Source: JBFHQE01 sp041592335 (GTDB lineage Bacteria > Pseudomonadota > Gammaproteobacteria > Thiohalobacterales > Thiohalobacteraceae). From it: a stretch of 64,000 bases of DNA. Below, piece by piece: positions 16,920-26,930 of the stretch; within the stretch, counting starts at the first letter, position 1; each line of letters begins with the position of its first letter. The notes beneath the pieces are model-generated. The model was not told the DNA's origin and searched no databases. It worked only from the letters and a program-made list of their open reading frames with translations. The DNA lies in contig JBFHQE010000002.1 of NCBI GenBank assembly GCA_041592335.1, forward strand, positions 1 to 64,000, read 5' to 3'. The position numbers and the translations under genes are program-made.

Positions 16920-17825
16920 ATGAAAATTGCAATAATGTCCCGCAAGACCAGCTATTACTCCACTCGCCGTCTGGTAGAGGCCGGTGAAGCGCGTGGTCAT
17001 GAAGTACAGGTCATTGACACGCTGCGCTGCTACATGAACATCGCCACCCATCAACCCGAGATTCACTTTAACGGCGAGGCGCTCAAGGGGTTCGATGCCG
17101 TCATTCCGCGTATCGGCGCCTCGATCACCTTTTACGGCACGGCCGTGCTGCGCCAGTTTGAAATGATCGGCGTGTACCCGCTGAATGAATCGGTTGCCAT
17201 CACCCGCTCTCGCGACAAGCTGCGTTCGCTACAGTTGCTGTCGCGCAAGGGTATTGGCCTGCCCATTAGCGGCTTCGCGCATTCGCCGGACGATATCCAG
17301 GACCTGATCAAGATGGTCGGCGGCGCGCCACTGGTCATCAAACTGCTGGAAGGCACCCAGGGGATCGGCGTGGTACTGGCGGAAACCCACAAGGCGGCCG
17401 AAAGCGTCATCGAGGCATTCCTGGGTTTGAAAGCCAACATCCTGGTTCAGGAATACATCAAGGAAGCCGGTGGCGCCGACATTCGTTGTTTTGTCATTGG
17501 TGATAAAGTCGTCGCCGCCATGAAACGCCAGGCACAGGAAGGCGAGTTCCGCTCCAACCTGCATCGCGGCGGTTCAGCCAGCCTGATCCGCATCACACCC
17601 GAAGAGCGCTCCACGGCGGTTCGTGCCGCGCGCGTCATGGGACTGAACGTGGCAGGCGTGGATATACTGCGCTCCAACCACGGCCCGGTCGTAATGGAAG
17701 TCAACTCGTCGCCCGGCCTGGAAGGCATCGAAAACGCGACCGGCAAGGATGTCGCGAGCATGATCATTCAGTTCATTGAGAAAAACGCCGAGCCCAACAA
17801 AACCCGCACGCGAGGAAAAGGCTAA
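16920..17825 (+). CDS. rimK: Ribosomal protein S6--L-glutamate ligase
   Basis: 301 residues with an ATP-grasp fold: [19 protein letters not shown] (N-terminal), [18 protein letters not shown] (about 138-155, nucleotide-binding Lys), [20 protein letters not shown] and [14 protein letters not shown] (metal ligands Glu and Asn, about 257). It adds glutamate residues to the C-terminus of S6 using ATP, changing the translated proteome. It is of standard length and sits between RimB and an M14 peptidase-like gene. Confidence 0.94.
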   Translation: MKIAIMSRKTSYYSTRRLVEAGEARGHEVQVIDTLRCYMNIATHQPEIHFNGEALKGFDAVIPRIGASITFYGTAVLRQFEMIGVYPLNESVAITRSRDKLRSLQLLSRKGIGLPISGFAHSPDDIQDLIKMVGGAPLVIKLLEGTQGIGVVLAETHKAAESVIEAFLGLKANILVQEYIKEAGGADIRCFVIGDKVVAAMKRQAQEGEFRSNLHRGGSASLIRITPEERSTAVRAARVMGLNVAGVDILRSNHGPVVMEVNSSPGLEGIENATGKDVASMIIQFIEKNAEPNKTRTRGKG

Positions 17826-17827
17826 GC

Positions 17828-18874
17828 ATGCCGAATGGCGGCATTACCATAGGCGGAACCAAGGTCCGTGCCGGCGAGCAGATGACTATTGAACTCCCGG
17901 TCGCCAGCCTTTATTCGCATGCCACCCTGAATCTGCCGGTGCAGGTACTTTGCGGCAAGCGTAGCGGCCCCTGCCTGTTCGTCAGTGCGGCCATCCACGG
18001 CGATGAAATCAATGGCGTGGAGATCATTCGTCGCCTGTTGCGCATGAACCTGATGAAAAAAATGCGCGGCACCCTGCTCGCCATTCCCATCGTGAATGTC
18101 TACGGTTTTGTGCATCATTCACGCTACCTGCCGGACCGGCGCGATCTCAATCGCTCCTTTCCGGGTTCGGAAAAAGGCTCCATGGCCGCGCGATTAGCCG
18201 ATCTGTTTATGAATGAAATCGTCAAAAAAAGCGACTTCGGAGTCGACCTGCATACCGGCGCGATTCACCGCGACAACCTGCCACAGATTCGCGCCAACCT
18301 TGACGATGAAAGAACACTGAAACTCGCGCACGCCTTTAATGTGCCGGTGTTACTCAATTCAGACTTGCGGGATGGTTCGCTACGCGAGGCGGCCGATGAA
18401 CTGGGCATTCCGATTGTGCTGTATGAGGCCGGCGAAGCATTACGCTTCAATGAAAAGGCCATTCATGCCGGCGTGAAGGGAATTGTCTCGGTGATGCGGG
18501 AACTGGGCATGCTGCCCAGGGCAAAGCGACCGGGACCGCACAAACCCGCCATGGTCGCACGTTCCAGCAGCTGGATCAGGGCCGGCCGCAGCGGTATTCA
18601 TCGGGCCACGGTCGCCCTGGGCGAGCGCGTCAACAAGGGCCAGATACTGGGATTCATTTCCGACCCCTTTGGCAGCCAGGAGCTGGAAGTCAAAACCAAC
18701 TGCGCGGGGATCGTGATTGGAAAAAACAATCTGCCCTTGACCAATGAAGGCGAGGCTCTCTTTCATATCGCCCGCTTTGAATCCCATTCCGAAGCCCATA
18801 GCGCTATCGAGGCCTTTCAGGCGGACAACCACCCAATCGATCCGGCACTGGCTTCCGAACCGCCAATTGTGTAA
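17828..18874 (+). CDS. Succinylglutamate desuccinylase/aspartoacylase-family (M14) hydrolase
   Basis: 348 residues. Zn ligands of the AstE/AspA group are visible: HGDEINGVE (about 58-66) and DLHTGA (about 139-144), with RDLNRSFPG between for substrate carboxylate binding. It starts 2 bases after rimK. Members cleave N-acyl or peptide bonds next to acidic residues. In this operon it may trim glutamate tails or process a product of RimK; that role is inference from position. Confidence 0.85.
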   Translation: MPNGGITIGGTKVRAGEQMTIELPVASLYSHATLNLPVQVLCGKRSGPCLFVSAAIHGDEINGVEIIRRLLRMNLMKKMRGTLLAIPIVNVYGFVHHSRYLPDRRDLNRSFPGSEKGSMAARLADLFMNEIVKKSDFGVDLHTGAIHRDNLPQIRANLDDERTLKLAHAFNVPVLLNSDLRDGSLREAADELGIPIVLYEAGEALRFNEKAIHAGVKGIVSVMRELGMLPRAKRPGPHKPAMVARSSSWIRAGRSGIHRATVALGERVNKGQILGFISDPFGSQELEVKTNCAGIVIGKNNLPLTNEGEALFHIARFESHSEAHSAIEAFQADNHPIDPALASEPPIV

Positions 18875-19771
18875 TCACGAATCCGGCAATTCGACCGGCA
18901 ATAAACGTCGTAGTGCATCACTCAACTCGGCATTCGACGCGTACAACACGCCCCGATGATTCATAAACAGGGATTCCGCGCGATTCAGCGCCAGCGGCTG
19001 CCCTGTATAATCACTGGCACTGGCGCCGCATTCATTAAAGATCGCCGCCGTCGCCGCAAAATCCCACAGGCAACCGCCACCTTCCTGCGCCTTCGGAAAT
19101 TTAAAATAACAAGCGGGCGAATGTTCCAGCACCCGTAGCGCATTAATCACGCCGCCGTCACCCGCCAGCGTTTGCACTTCGTCAAACCCTCGCGCTTTGG
19201 CCAGCGCATTCACGCCCTGCATCACCCAGGGATAATATTCGCGCTCATCGAATCCCTGATCGTATACCAGCGTGAATGCATTATTTTGCCTGGCATCGTT
19301 CAGGGGCTGCCAAGAATCGCCCTGACGAAAAGCACCACCACCGCGCACGGCGGAATACATCACATCCGCCACCGGGTCATACACCACGCCAATCAATGGC
19401 GTACCGTCGTTTGCCACCAGTGCAATCGAGACTGAATACCCGGGCCGGGCATTGATAAAACCCAACGTGCCATCCAGCGGGTCAACACACCAGAAGGCAT
19501 CCTTGATAAGGCGTGAGCGGTCATCGCCACTCTCTTCCGTTAATAACGCCAGGTCATACTCTTCACAGCTAGACGATAACGCGGCACGGAGCATGGCATC
19601 TGCCTTCAGGTCCACCTCCGTGACCACCTGCGCCGCGATGTTGCTGCCAGCGTCTTTATGCAGAACTTCGTGTTGCCTTGAGGCCGACGCCTGGATGTAA
19701 ACCCCGGCCTCGCGCGCCGCCGTCATAGCGGTATGTAACAAGCTTTGCAGACTGTCGCGATCAAATCGCAT
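18875..19771 (-). CDS. Inositol monophosphatase-family phosphatase (CysQ-like)
   Basis: 298 residues with the metal-binding signatures TEES (about 78), DPLDGTLGF (about 97-105) and [14 protein letters not shown] (about 236-249). Lithium-sensitive members dephosphorylate 3'(2'),5'-bisphosphonucleotides or inositol phosphates; nearness to CysQ is plausible but not proven. The stop abuts the end of the convergent M14 gene, and the start overlaps the kinase gene stop by 11 bases. Confidence 0.85.
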   Translation of the reverse strand: MRFDRDSLQSLLHTAMTAAREAGVYIQASASRQHEVLHKDAGSNIAAQVVTEVDLKADAMLRAALSSSCEEYDLALLTEESGDDRSRLIKDAFWCVDPLDGTLGFINARPGYSVSIALVANDGTPLIGVVYDPVADVMYSAVRGGGAFRQGDSWQPLNDARQNNAFTLVYDQGFDEREYYPWVMQGVNALAKARGFDEVQTLAGDGGVINALRVLEHSPACYFKFPKAQEGGGCLWDFAATAAIFNECGASASDYTGQPLALNRAESLFMNHRGVLYASNAELSDALRRLLPVELPDS

Positions 19772-20759
19772 TTATGAAGTCCCCATGCGCAACTCGATCC
19801 AGCACCTCCCGGGCCAATCGTTCGCTATAACCGTGTATCTTCCAGTGTCCCGGACTCCAACCCTTGACGAAGCGATGAAAGTCCGTCCAGGCAACCGGGT
19901 ATAAATTGCGCCATTCTGCTTCCAGCGCAGCGACATCAATCGCTATACCACGCGATTCGATAGCTGCTTGCAATGCCGTGAAATAAAAATCCAGCAACGC
20001 TCGCTCTTGTTGCTCGCATTCATCCTCATACAGGCAACTACCGATAAAGTAAGCAACGTCTTTCATGCCACAACCACCGCCGACATATTGAAAATCAACG
20101 GCCGCAACCTGTTTGCTGTCTGCGGAAAAACAGAAATTGGCCAGCTTGGCATCGCCGTGCACGATAGTCTGGAATTTTGCATTGTTTAACAGCGCATCAA
20201 TATCGCCCGCCGCTGCCTGCAACGCGCGGTCTTCCAGCGCTTCAAGCTCATCCGGGCGCGTAGCAAGATGCCAGTAGGTACCGGTTTCCCACAAGCCTGT
20301 CGGCGCCCGCCCAAGAAATGTTGCATGAAAATTCGCCAGCCAGCTTAAACAGGCCTGCATACCTTCAGGTGAAACGCTTTGTTTGCGAAGCGAAAAACCA
20401 CTGGCATCCAGATCCTCGAAAACCAGCAGAAATTCATCTTCATGCGACTCCAGCGCCAGGCATTGCGGAATCCGGCAGTGCTCGTCGCATTGAGTAGCCC
20501 AATCACGATACCAGGCCGTCTCCACCTGGTAGGACCTGATCTTGCGCTGATGGGAAATATCCGTATTCCAGCCACGCGGATGATTGTGCCGATCCGGTAA
20601 CTGCACATGCTTGACGACAACCCGCTCATGCTCGGCACCGCGCAATCCGTAACGTACAATCTTGCCGTAACCGCTCCACAGCGACTGGATATCCTCGAGG
20701 TGAGAAAGCTCTGATGCGCCAGTAGCTGCCTTGATTTTTTCTTGAAAGCTCTGCTTCAT
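19761..20759 (-). CDS. Small-molecule kinase (aminoglycoside phosphotransferase/choline kinase fold)
   Basis: 332 residues from the ATG at 20759 (TAATG overlap with the upstream stop). The catalytic loop is [12 protein letters not shown] (about 204-215) and the Mg-binding DFG equivalent is [19 protein letters not shown] corresponds to the hinge. It belongs to the phosphotransferase enzyme family (PF01636 and relatives), which phosphorylates small alcohols or sugars. No resistance role is implied. It is coupled to a C39-like peptidase gene and an IMPase-type phosphatase, a kinase and phosphatase pair of unknown common substrate. Confidence 0.82.
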   Translation of the reverse strand: MKQSFQEKIKAATGASELSHLEDIQSLWSGYGKIVRYGLRGAEHERVVVKHVQLPDRHNHPRGWNTDISHQRKIRSYQVETAWYRDWATQCDEHCRIPQCLALESHEDEFLLVFEDLDASGFSLRKQSVSPEGMQACLSWLANFHATFLGRAPTGLWETGTYWHLATRPDELEALEDRALQAAAGDIDALLNNAKFQTIVHGDAKLANFCFSADSKQVAAVDFQYVGGGCGMKDVAYFIGSCLYEDECEQQERALLDFYFTALQAAIESRGIAIDVAALEAEWRNLYPVAWTDFHRFVKGWSPGHWKIHGYSERLAREVLDRVAHGDFINAI

Positions 20760-21745
20760 TACCTGAATTGCCCGGTAGCGGTTAGGCGACAACTTGCTGA
20801 ACCAGCGTGCCCCTGGATATCCCGTTTACTCGATAACAGATTTTCATCTTCCGGCGCCAGTTGCAATGCGCGCTCTATCGCCTGAACAGCCTGAACGCGA
20901 CAACCCAGTTGCATCAGGTTATAAGCATGATTATTCCAGCCATCGGTATCGGCTGGATATAAGCGCGTGAGTTTCGTGAACAGCGGATGTGCCTGTTGGT
21001 AGCGCTGTTGCAGGTAATAGAAATTACCTAACGCCAGCAACAGGATTCGTTCATCTGGCCAGGCCCGGTAGGTGGACAGGTAAACCGCTTCCGCCGCGTC
21101 CAGCTTTCCCAGAATCTCCAGGTCATGCGCCGCCTCTATGAGTGGTATGGGCGCCGCTGTCGCGGGAAGTCGATCAGGCGGCAGGATAACAATGGCCCAG
21201 TGACTGCTGCGTTTCCAGGTATTCTCGAATGCGGTAAAGCTGGTCACCCAGCGACGCTCTTTTGCCGAGCGCAGGATGATTTCGCGCCTATCCAGGTCAT
21301 AACCAATCACCACGGCATAGTGCCATTGCGGCAGCCAGTCGAATGACAGGTTTTGCAACACCAGCACCGGATGCCCGGCAGCAATCTCACGCAGCAGCTG
21401 ACTTAACCCATCTTCCAGAGGATAGGTTAGCAATCCCTGCCCTCGCGCAAAGGCAATCACCTCGGGCGCAATACTGCCTTTACGTGCGGGGAGGTAAACA
21501 TAAGGCGATATCTGTTCGGGTGTAAATGTAACGCCCAGGTGATTCAGCATGGTCGCCAACGCCGCGGGCGCGCATTGATAAGCCTGTTGCGGGTAAAAGG
21601 GTACGCTCTCAAGTTCGACCCGGCGCGGCAACTCGGCCGGATCGTTTGCATCCGGCATGAGCGGCGCATGACTGCAGGCGGCCAGAAAACATAATAAAAG
21701 GCCCAGTACCAGGTACTGGGCCTGAGGGGGGATCAAACGCCGCAC
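20759..21745 (-). CDS. PA2778-family cysteine peptidase lipoprotein with TPR tail
   Basis: 328 residues from a GTG that overlaps the upstream TAG. A lipoprotein signal ends in FLAACSH (lipid-bearing Cys about 24). The C39-like domain (about 45-195) has [12 protein letters not shown] with catalytic Cys, [10 protein letters not shown] with His and RSAKERR downstream. Two to three TPR helices follow (about 205-305). It should be tethered to the envelope. PA2778 and PA2779 homologues are usually adjacent, as here; their shared function is unknown. The signal-peptide codons form a terminator-like hairpin. Confidence 0.82.
   Translation of the reverse strand: MRRLIPPQAQYLVLGLLLCFLAACSHAPLMPDANDPAELPRRVELESVPFYPQQAYQCAPAALATMLNHLGVTFTPEQISPYVYLPARKGSIAPEVIAFARGQGLLTYPLEDGLSQLLREIAAGHPVLVLQNLSFDWLPQWHYAVVIGYDLDRREIILRSAKERRWVTSFTAFENTWKRSSHWAIVILPPDRLPATAAPIPLIEAAHDLEILGKLDAAEAVYLSTYRAWPDERILLLALGNFYYLQQRYQQAHPLFTKLTRLYPADTDGWNNHAYNLMQLGCRVQAVQAIERALQLAPEDENLLSSKRDIQGHAGSASCRLTATGQFR
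21686..21722 (-). terminator. Terminator-like hairpin inside the start of the PA2778 gene
   Basis: On the coding strand a near-perfect palindrome (GGCCCAGTACC, one base, GGTACTGGGCC) is followed by TTTTATTATGTTTT. It lies about 20 bases after the start codon and encodes part of the signal peptide. It has the layout of an intrinsic terminator and could make most transcripts end after the PA2779 gene unless ribosomes translate through it. Confidence 0.5.
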
Positions 21746-22119
21746 TATCTCACGGGGTGAACGAAGGAGAAGATGTCCGTCGCGCCAACCGCATCCGTAA
21801 TAATGAACACGATAAAGATCAGCACAATCGCACCCAGCACGCCCTCGCCTGCCGGCGCTGCGCTCAATTGCTGATTCAACTGTGAAATTTCAACCGGCGT
21901 AAGATTGTCAATCCGCGCATCCACCATTTCGGGTGTTACACCCATTGACAGCATTTTTGCCTTTACGTCTTCCTGGGCCATCAGGCTTTTGAGTTCCTGA
22001 CGATCAAACTGCAGCTGCTCTTTCTGCAACTGGCTTTGTGTTGAAACCAGGGCCGCCTGCAACGGCAACGTCACCATACTGAACAGGGAGAAAATCAGGA
22101 GCACAGCCATCTTTTTCAT
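21745..22119 (-). CDS. PA2779-family small membrane protein
   Basis: 124 residues from the ATG at 22119, preceded by CGGAGG. A signal peptide (MKKMAVLLIFSLFSMVTLPLQA) is followed by a helical segment (about 28-85) and a C-terminal transmembrane helix (about 96-114, GVLGAIVLIFIVFIITDAVG). The length and pattern fit the PA2779 family that accompanies PA2778 peptidases. It ends in the start of that gene. Function unknown. Confidence 0.78.
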   Translation of the reverse strand: MKKMAVLLIFSLFSMVTLPLQAALVSTQSQLQKEQLQFDRQELKSLMAQEDVKAKMLSMGVTPEMVDARIDNLTPVEISQLNQQLSAAPAGEGVLGAIVLIFIVFIITDAVGATDIFSFVHPVR

Positions 22120-22327
22120 TGTAAACCTCCGAACTGAAACGAGAGAAAAACGATGCAAATAATGTATCAGTACCAATTAGCCGTCACCAGCAAATTTTAC
22201 TGTGTTTTTCTGGCACGGCGGCAACCCCGTCGCGAACTGCACCGACACCGCCAATTCTACACCTTCCCGGGTTCGGCCCGCAGTAATCCAGGGCGACAGC
22301 CTGGCGAAATTCCTGTCCTGGTTGCGG

Positions 22328-22333
22328 TATAAT
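22328..22333 (+). promoter_or_regulatory. -10 element of the DsbA-family gene
   Basis: A consensus TATAAT lies about 35 bases upstream of the start codon at 22368. No convincing -35 box is present 16-18 bp upstream. The rest of the 22120-22367 gap holds no gene. Confidence 0.4.
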
Positions 22334-22367
22334 CTTCATTCATTTCCACACCTTTGTAGTTACCGGC

Positions 22368-23078
22368 ATGACCGTATTACCCAAAATCTCAATTGAATTT
22401 TTCACCGACATTCTCTGTATCTGGGCCTATGGCACCCAGGTCTGGCTAGACGAGCTAAAAAAAGACTTCCCCGGCCAGATCGATATCCATTACCGCTTCA
22501 TCCCCCTGTTCGCGGCTACCTGCCAGCGTATGCAGAGCGAATGGGGTCACCGGGGCGGTTATAAAGGCTTCAATCACCATCTACACGGCATCATCCAGCA
22601 ATGGGACCATGTCGAATTGCACCCGGAAGTATGGCTGAACGACCCACCATCAACTTCGCTCAAGGCCCATCTGTACCTGGTTGCGCTACGGAAACTGCAG
22701 GAATGCGGTCAAATCTCGCGCGAACCGCATGCGGAATTCAGTAATCGCAGTTATATCGAGGAAGCCGTCTGGCGTCTGCGCTGCGCCTTTTTCCAGCATG
22801 CGCGGAATATCGCCAGGGATGAGGTTCTGGATGAGATTTTTACCGAGCTTGGCATCCCGCTGGCCGAGGTTCACGCCATGATCGCCAGTGGCGACGCCTA
22901 TGCCTGCCTGCACCTGGACAATGAAGCCAAACACAGCAACAACATCCCCGGCAGTCCGACCATGATATTCAACGCCGGGCGCCAGCGCCTGTATGGCAAC
23001 GTCGGCTATCGCATCCTGGAAACCAACATCCGCGAATGCCTGACCAATGAACGCGTCGGCGATGCGAGTTGGTGCTAA
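22368..23078 (+). CDS. DsbA-family (FrnE/HCCA isomerase-like) thioredoxin-fold protein
   Basis: 236 residues with the DsbA-type fold: strand ISIEFFTDILCIWAY, a helical insertion in the middle, and a cis-Pro loop NIPGSPTMIFN (about 187-197). The active-site position reads CIWAY rather than CxxC, so it is probably not a dithiol oxidant but a glutathione-dependent isomerase or transferase type. No signal peptide, so cytoplasmic. Neighbours give no clue to the substrate. Confidence 0.78.
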   Translation: MTVLPKISIEFFTDILCIWAYGTQVWLDELKKDFPGQIDIHYRFIPLFAATCQRMQSEWGHRGGYKGFNHHLHGIIQQWDHVELHPEVWLNDPPSTSLKAHLYLVALRKLQECGQISREPHAEFSNRSYIEEAVWRLRCAFFQHARNIARDEVLDEIFTELGIPLAEVHAMIASGDAYACLHLDNEAKHSNNIPGSPTMIFNAGRQRLYGNVGYRILETNIRECLTNERVGDASWC

Positions 23079-23175
23079 TTCACATTTTTTAATTTTTACC
23101 GGCCACACTTATTCCAAACCGGGCCGATAAACCTGATAATGCGCTGCTTTCGTTCCCCAGCCGCTACAGGCCTGT

Positions 23176-25803
23176 ATGTTCCGCTTTAATCTGATCATCG
23201 CCACCATCATTGCCGCCGTGACGGTCACGCTCTGGGCTTACATTAACCGCCCGGAAAGCGAGCCCGCCTGGCCGGCCGTGATTCCCGGTTTCTGCTTTTC
23301 ACCCATGCAGCAGGACGATGACCCCACGGATAACCGCTGGCCGACGATCGAAGAAATCGACGCCGACCTGGCCCTGCTGGCCGGCAAAACCCACGCGGTG
23401 CGTACCTACAGCGTGCAGGGTGCCTTTGGCGAGATTCCCGCGCTGGCGCGCAAGTACGATATCAACGTGGCCATAGGCGCCTGGATTGGTCCAAACGCGG
23501 CCGAGAACGCCGCCGATGTGCAGCGCCTGATCAAAATCGCCCATGCCAACCGGCGCAACGTGGTACGCGCACTGGTGGGCAACGAAGTGTTACTGCGCAA
23601 GGATCAGCCGGTAGAAACCCTGATTCACTATATCCGCTGGGCAAAGTCCGAACTGGGTATGCCGGTCGGCACCGCCGAACCCTGGCATATCTGGCTGGAA
23701 CATCCGGAACTGGCCAGGGAAGTGGATTTCCTGGGCGTGCATATCCTGCCCTACTGGGAAGGCGCGAATATCGACTACGCGGTGGATTTCGTGGTCGAGC
23801 GCATGAATGAACTCAAGGCCGCCTATCCGGACAAACCGATCGTGATTACCGAAGTGGGCTGGCCAAGCCGTGGACGAACACGTGGCGAAGCCGAGGCCTC
23901 GGTGGCCAACGAGGCGGTATTCCTGCGCCGTTTCCTCAACCGCGCCGAGCAGGAAGACTATACCTATTACGTGATGGAGGCCTTCGACCAGCCGTGGAAG
24001 GTCAAGATCGAAACCGGCGTCGGCGCCTACTGGGGCGTATACGATACACACCGCGAACCCAAGTTCGAGTTCACCCAGCCGATTGTCGAAATCCCGCACT
24101 GGCGTGAACTGGCCACCATTTCAGTGGTGCTGGCCGGGGTAGTGTTCGCGCTCTTACTGATCGATGCGCGCACCCTGAACAAGCGCGGTCGCGGCTTCCT
24201 TGCCATCGTCGCCTACCTGCTCACAACCGCACTGGTGTGGATGGTGTACGACTACCTGCAGCAATACCTGTCATGGAGCGCCATCATTGTCGGTATCCTG
24301 ATGTTGATCAGCGGTATCGGCGTCATCGTGGTCGTACTGGTGGAAGCGCATGAATGGGCCGAGGCGCTGTGGGTGCATAGCCGCCGTCGCGCGATTGCGC
24401 CGCAACCGGTACCGGACGAACGCCTGCCGATGGTGTCCATCCATGTTCCGGCCTACAACGAACCGCCGGAGATGATGATCGAGACGCTGAACGCGTTGGC
24501 GAAACTGGATTATCCCCGCTTCGAAGTACTGGTGATCGACAACAACACCAAGGACCCGGCGGTCTGGCAACCGGTCAAGGCGCACTGCCAGTCGCTCGGT
24601 GAACGCTTCCGTTTCTACCATGTGGACCCGCTATCCGGCTTCAAGTCGGGCGCACTCAACTATGCGCTGAAACGCACCAGCTCAGACGCAACCGTAATCG
24701 GCGTTATCGACAGCGACTACCAGGTAGAACCGAACTGGCTGCGTGACCTGGTGCCGCAATTCGAACGCGACAACATCGCCGTGGTGCAGGCACCACAGGA
24801 TTATCGCGACGCTGGCGAGAATGCCTTCAAGGCCATGAGCTACGCCGAATATCGCGGCTTCTTCTATATCGGCATGGTGACGCGCAACGAACGCAATGCC
24901 ATCATCCAGCATGGCACCATGACGCTGGTGCGGCGCAGTGCGCTGAAAAAAGTTGGCGGCTGGAGCGAATGGTGCATCACCGAAGATGCGGAACTGGGAC
25001 TGCTGATCTTCCGCGAAGGGCTGGAAGCGGTGTATATCCCGAAGAGTTACGGCAAGGGACTCATGCCCGATACCTTCCAGGGCTATCGCAACCAGCGCTT
25101 CCGCTGGGCCTATGGCGCGGTGCAGATCATTCGCCACCATATAAAGGATCTGTTCGGCCTGAACGGCGGCAAACTCACGGCCGGCCAGCGCTACCACTTT
25201 GTCGCCGGCTGGCTGCCCTGGATCGCCGACGGCATCAATCTGCTGTTCAACCTGCTGGCGCTTGGCTGGAGCCTGGCCATGCTGCTTAACCCGACCATGT
25301 TTGACCCACCGCTGATCATCTTCTCTGCCCTGCCGCTGGCATTGTTCAGCTTCAAAGTGGCGAAAGCAATCTATCTGTACCGCGGCGCGCGCATCGTCAG
25401 CACGACGCAGCAAACCCTCGCGGCTTCACTGGCGGGCCTGGCGCTGTCGCATACAATCGCACGCGCTATGTGGCAAGGCGTCTTCACCCGGAACCTGCCC
25501 TTCATGCGCACGCCCAAGCTGGAGCGCGCCAGCGCATTGATACGGGCACTGGCGGCGTCCTGGCAGGAAGGGTTGTTAATGCTGATACTCTGGAGCATGG
25601 CCGGATTGCTTGCGCTGCTGCGCTATGAAGAAGGCACGCTTGATCTGCTGCTGTGGATTATCGTGATGCTGGTGCAGTCCGTGCCCTACCTGGCGACAAT
25701 CATCGTGTCCGTGATCAGCGCATTCCCGAAGCTTCCGGCGCGGTTGATCTGTCGGGGATTCTGCAAGGAAGGACAACCGGAAGGCAAAGCGGTAGAGAAT
25801 TAA
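23176..25803 (+). CDS. ndvB: Beta-glucan synthase, GH17-like domain fused to a GT2 glycosyltransferase
   Basis: 875 residues. An N-terminal anchor (about 4-22) precedes a GH17-like domain (about 35-300, VITEVGWPSRG with a catalytic-type Glu), then four membrane helices (about 313-395), a processive GT2 domain (about 415-655, DSDYQVEP, TEDAELGL and QRFRW) and C-terminal membrane helices. The order matches NdvB of Pseudomonas aeruginosa, which makes periplasmic cyclic beta-1,3-glucans tied to osmoadaptation and biofilm tolerance. The length is the family norm. It stands alone, with the plus-strand gene ending 2 bases from a convergent neighbour. Confidence 0.86.
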   Translation: MFRFNLIIATIIAAVTVTLWAYINRPESEPAWPAVIPGFCFSPMQQDDDPTDNRWPTIEEIDADLALLAGKTHAVRTYSVQGAFGEIPALARKYDINVAIGAWIGPNAAENAADVQRLIKIAHANRRNVVRALVGNEVLLRKDQPVETLIHYIRWAKSELGMPVGTAEPWHIWLEHPELAREVDFLGVHILPYWEGANIDYAVDFVVERMNELKAAYPDKPIVITEVGWPSRGRTRGEAEASVANEAVFLRRFLNRAEQEDYTYYVMEAFDQPWKVKIETGVGAYWGVYDTHREPKFEFTQPIVEIPHWRELATISVVLAGVVFALLLIDARTLNKRGRGFLAIVAYLLTTALVWMVYDYLQQYLSWSAIIVGILMLISGIGVIVVVLVEAHEWAEALWVHSRRRAIAPQPVPDERLPMVSIHVPAYNEPPEMMIETLNALAKLDYPRFEVLVIDNNTKDPAVWQPVKAHCQSLGERFRFYHVDPLSGFKSGALNYALKRTSSDATVIGVIDSDYQVEPNWLRDLVPQFERDNIAVVQAPQDYRDAGENAFKAMSYAEYRGFFYIGMVTRNERNAIIQHGTMTLVRRSALKKVGGWSEWCITEDAELGLLIFREGLEAVYIPKSYGKGLMPDTFQGYRNQRFRWAYGAVQIIRHHIKDLFGLNGGKLTAGQRYHFVAGWLPWIADGINLLFNLLALGWSLAMLLNPTMFDPPLIIFSALPLALFSFKVAKAIYLYRGARIVSTTQQTLAASLAGLALSHTIARAMWQGVFTRNLPFMRTPKLERASALIRALAASWQEGLLMLILWSMAGLLALLRYEEGTLDLLLWIIVMLVQSVPYLATIIVSVISAFPKLPARLICRGFCKEGQPEGKAVEN

Positions 25804-25804
25804 C

Positions 25805-26131
25805 TCACGCCTGCCATACCCCGTAACCTTCCTCGCGCAGACCGATCGCCAGCTCAATTTCCATCTCGACTGCGCCCTCGTACGGCATCGGGTTATACAT
25901 CTCGTATAACTCGGGCATCAGCCGCAAACCATACTCGCGCACAAAGCGATTGGACTGAATACCGGCCTTGTGTTTATCGAAGCGAATATCCGGATCGAGC
26001 CCGGTCATGCCAACATAAACGCACGGCTTGCCGTATTCGTAATCAGGATTACAGCGCCTGAATTTGGATTCATAAAGCACGTCATCCGAGAGTTCGACGA
26101 CGTAGACATTGTGATGATGACGGCTGGGCAT
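25805..26131 (-). CDS. GIY-YIG-like small protein
   Basis: 108 residues. VYVVEL (about 9-14) and VYVGMTGLDPDIRFDKHKAG (about 38-57) are the two beta-strand motifs and the Arg/His helix of a GIY-YIG endonuclease fold, with VY-V in place of GIY and YVG for YIG. ELA...GYGVWQA closes the protein. Small proteins of this type are conserved in proteobacteria without a proven role; DNA cleavage is possible but untested. Confidence 0.62.
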   Translation of the reverse strand: MPSRHHHNVYVVELSDDVLYESKFRRCNPDYEYGKPCVYVGMTGLDPDIRFDKHKAGIQSNRFVREYGLRLMPELYEMYNPMPYEGAVEMEIELAIGLREEGYGVWQA

Positions 26132-26140
26132 CGTTCTCAG

Positions 26141-26407
26141 TTATCGGGACTGCTTTCTGCGCCTTCTGCGTGGCGCGGGCGTACAAAGACATTCGATCAA
26201 CCGTTCAACCTGCTGAATACAACAGCCAGCTCCTGTCGCCGCATAGGTCTGTTTCTGTACTTCTTCAACCGTTGTCGCGCCATTAACAATCGCGTTTATG
26301 ACATCCCTCTTGATTACATCCATACAGGTACAGAGATTTCTATCCAGATCCCGTTTGAGAATAGAAGGCAATCTATCAATCGGTTTGTTACCAGGTTCTG
26401 CTTCCAA
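26141..26407 (-). CDS. BFD-like [2Fe-2S] protein
   Basis: 88 residues. CTCMDV (about 26-31) and TGAGCCIQQVERLIE (about 58-72) supply four Cys in a pattern like bacterioferritin-associated ferredoxin domains, with the helix KRDVINAIVNGATTVEEV between. The tail is strongly basic. The only start is a TTG at 26407, a few bases past the PqiA-like stop, with AAGG some 14 bases ahead. It may bind an iron-sulfur cluster and serve electron transfer or iron release. The redox partner is unknown. Confidence 0.6.
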   Translation of the reverse strand: MEAEPGNKPIDRLPSILKRDLDRNLCTCMDVIKRDVINAIVNGATTVEEVQKQTYAATGAGCCIQQVERLIECLCTPAPRRRRRKQSR

Positions 26408-26411
26408 AGTA

Positions 26412-26912
26412 TTAATCTGCCTTATCCAGTTTTTCAGTCAAACTGACCACTCTCGCCGTTACATACATCGTCAGGATGACGGCAGCGGCAAAGGCATACA
26501 AACCCGCCCGCATCTCCACGCTCGCAATGGCGCCGAGTTTCACCGCCACCACCAGCACCGCAACCACAAAGACGTCCAGCATGGACCACTTCCCATACAA
26601 ATGCATCCAGTGCAGATAGCGCTTGAAATTAGCCGTATCCTTCGCTTTATCACTCAGCAGTTTTAGCAATACGCCGATCTTGAGAAAAGGCACAACGACA
26701 CTAAACCCCGTTATCACGATAAACAGGAACAGCTGACCTTCCTGCAACAGGGCCACTGTACCGCTTAATACTGAGAAGGTATTTTCAACCAGCATAAACT
26801 TTTTCAGCGTAATGATGGGCGCGACCAGCCCAACACCGAGCAATATAGTGTTGACAGCCAGCACTATTCTTAATCTTCTTGCTTCAAGCGGGAAATAAGA
26901 TGCAATAGTCAC
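26412..26912 (-). CDS. PqiA-family inner-membrane protein
   Basis: 166 residues with four transmembrane helices (about 17-37, 55-75, 112-128, 138-154). The segment YGKWSMLDVFVVAVLVVAVKLG is the family hallmark of paraquat-inducible protein A domains. E. coli PqiA has two such domains; this is a single-domain form without the zinc-ribbon Cys motifs. It starts at GTG. PqiA proteins work with MCE proteins in envelope lipid transport, but no MCE gene is nearby. Confidence 0.8.
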   Translation of the reverse strand: MTIASYFPLEARRLRIVLAVNTILLGVGLVAPIITLKKFMLVENTFSVLSGTVALLQEGQLFLFIVITGFSVVVPFLKIGVLLKLLSDKAKDTANFKRYLHWMHLYGKWSMLDVFVVAVLVVAVKLGAIASVEMRAGLYAFAAAVILTMYVTARVVSLTEKLDKAD

Positions 26913-26930
26913 TTTTTATTCACAAACAAA

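Noticed and set aside
19761..20759. Aminoglycoside resistance gene
   Set aside because: The kinase fold is shared by many metabolic enzymes, and the coupled phosphatase and peptidase context does not suggest resistance.
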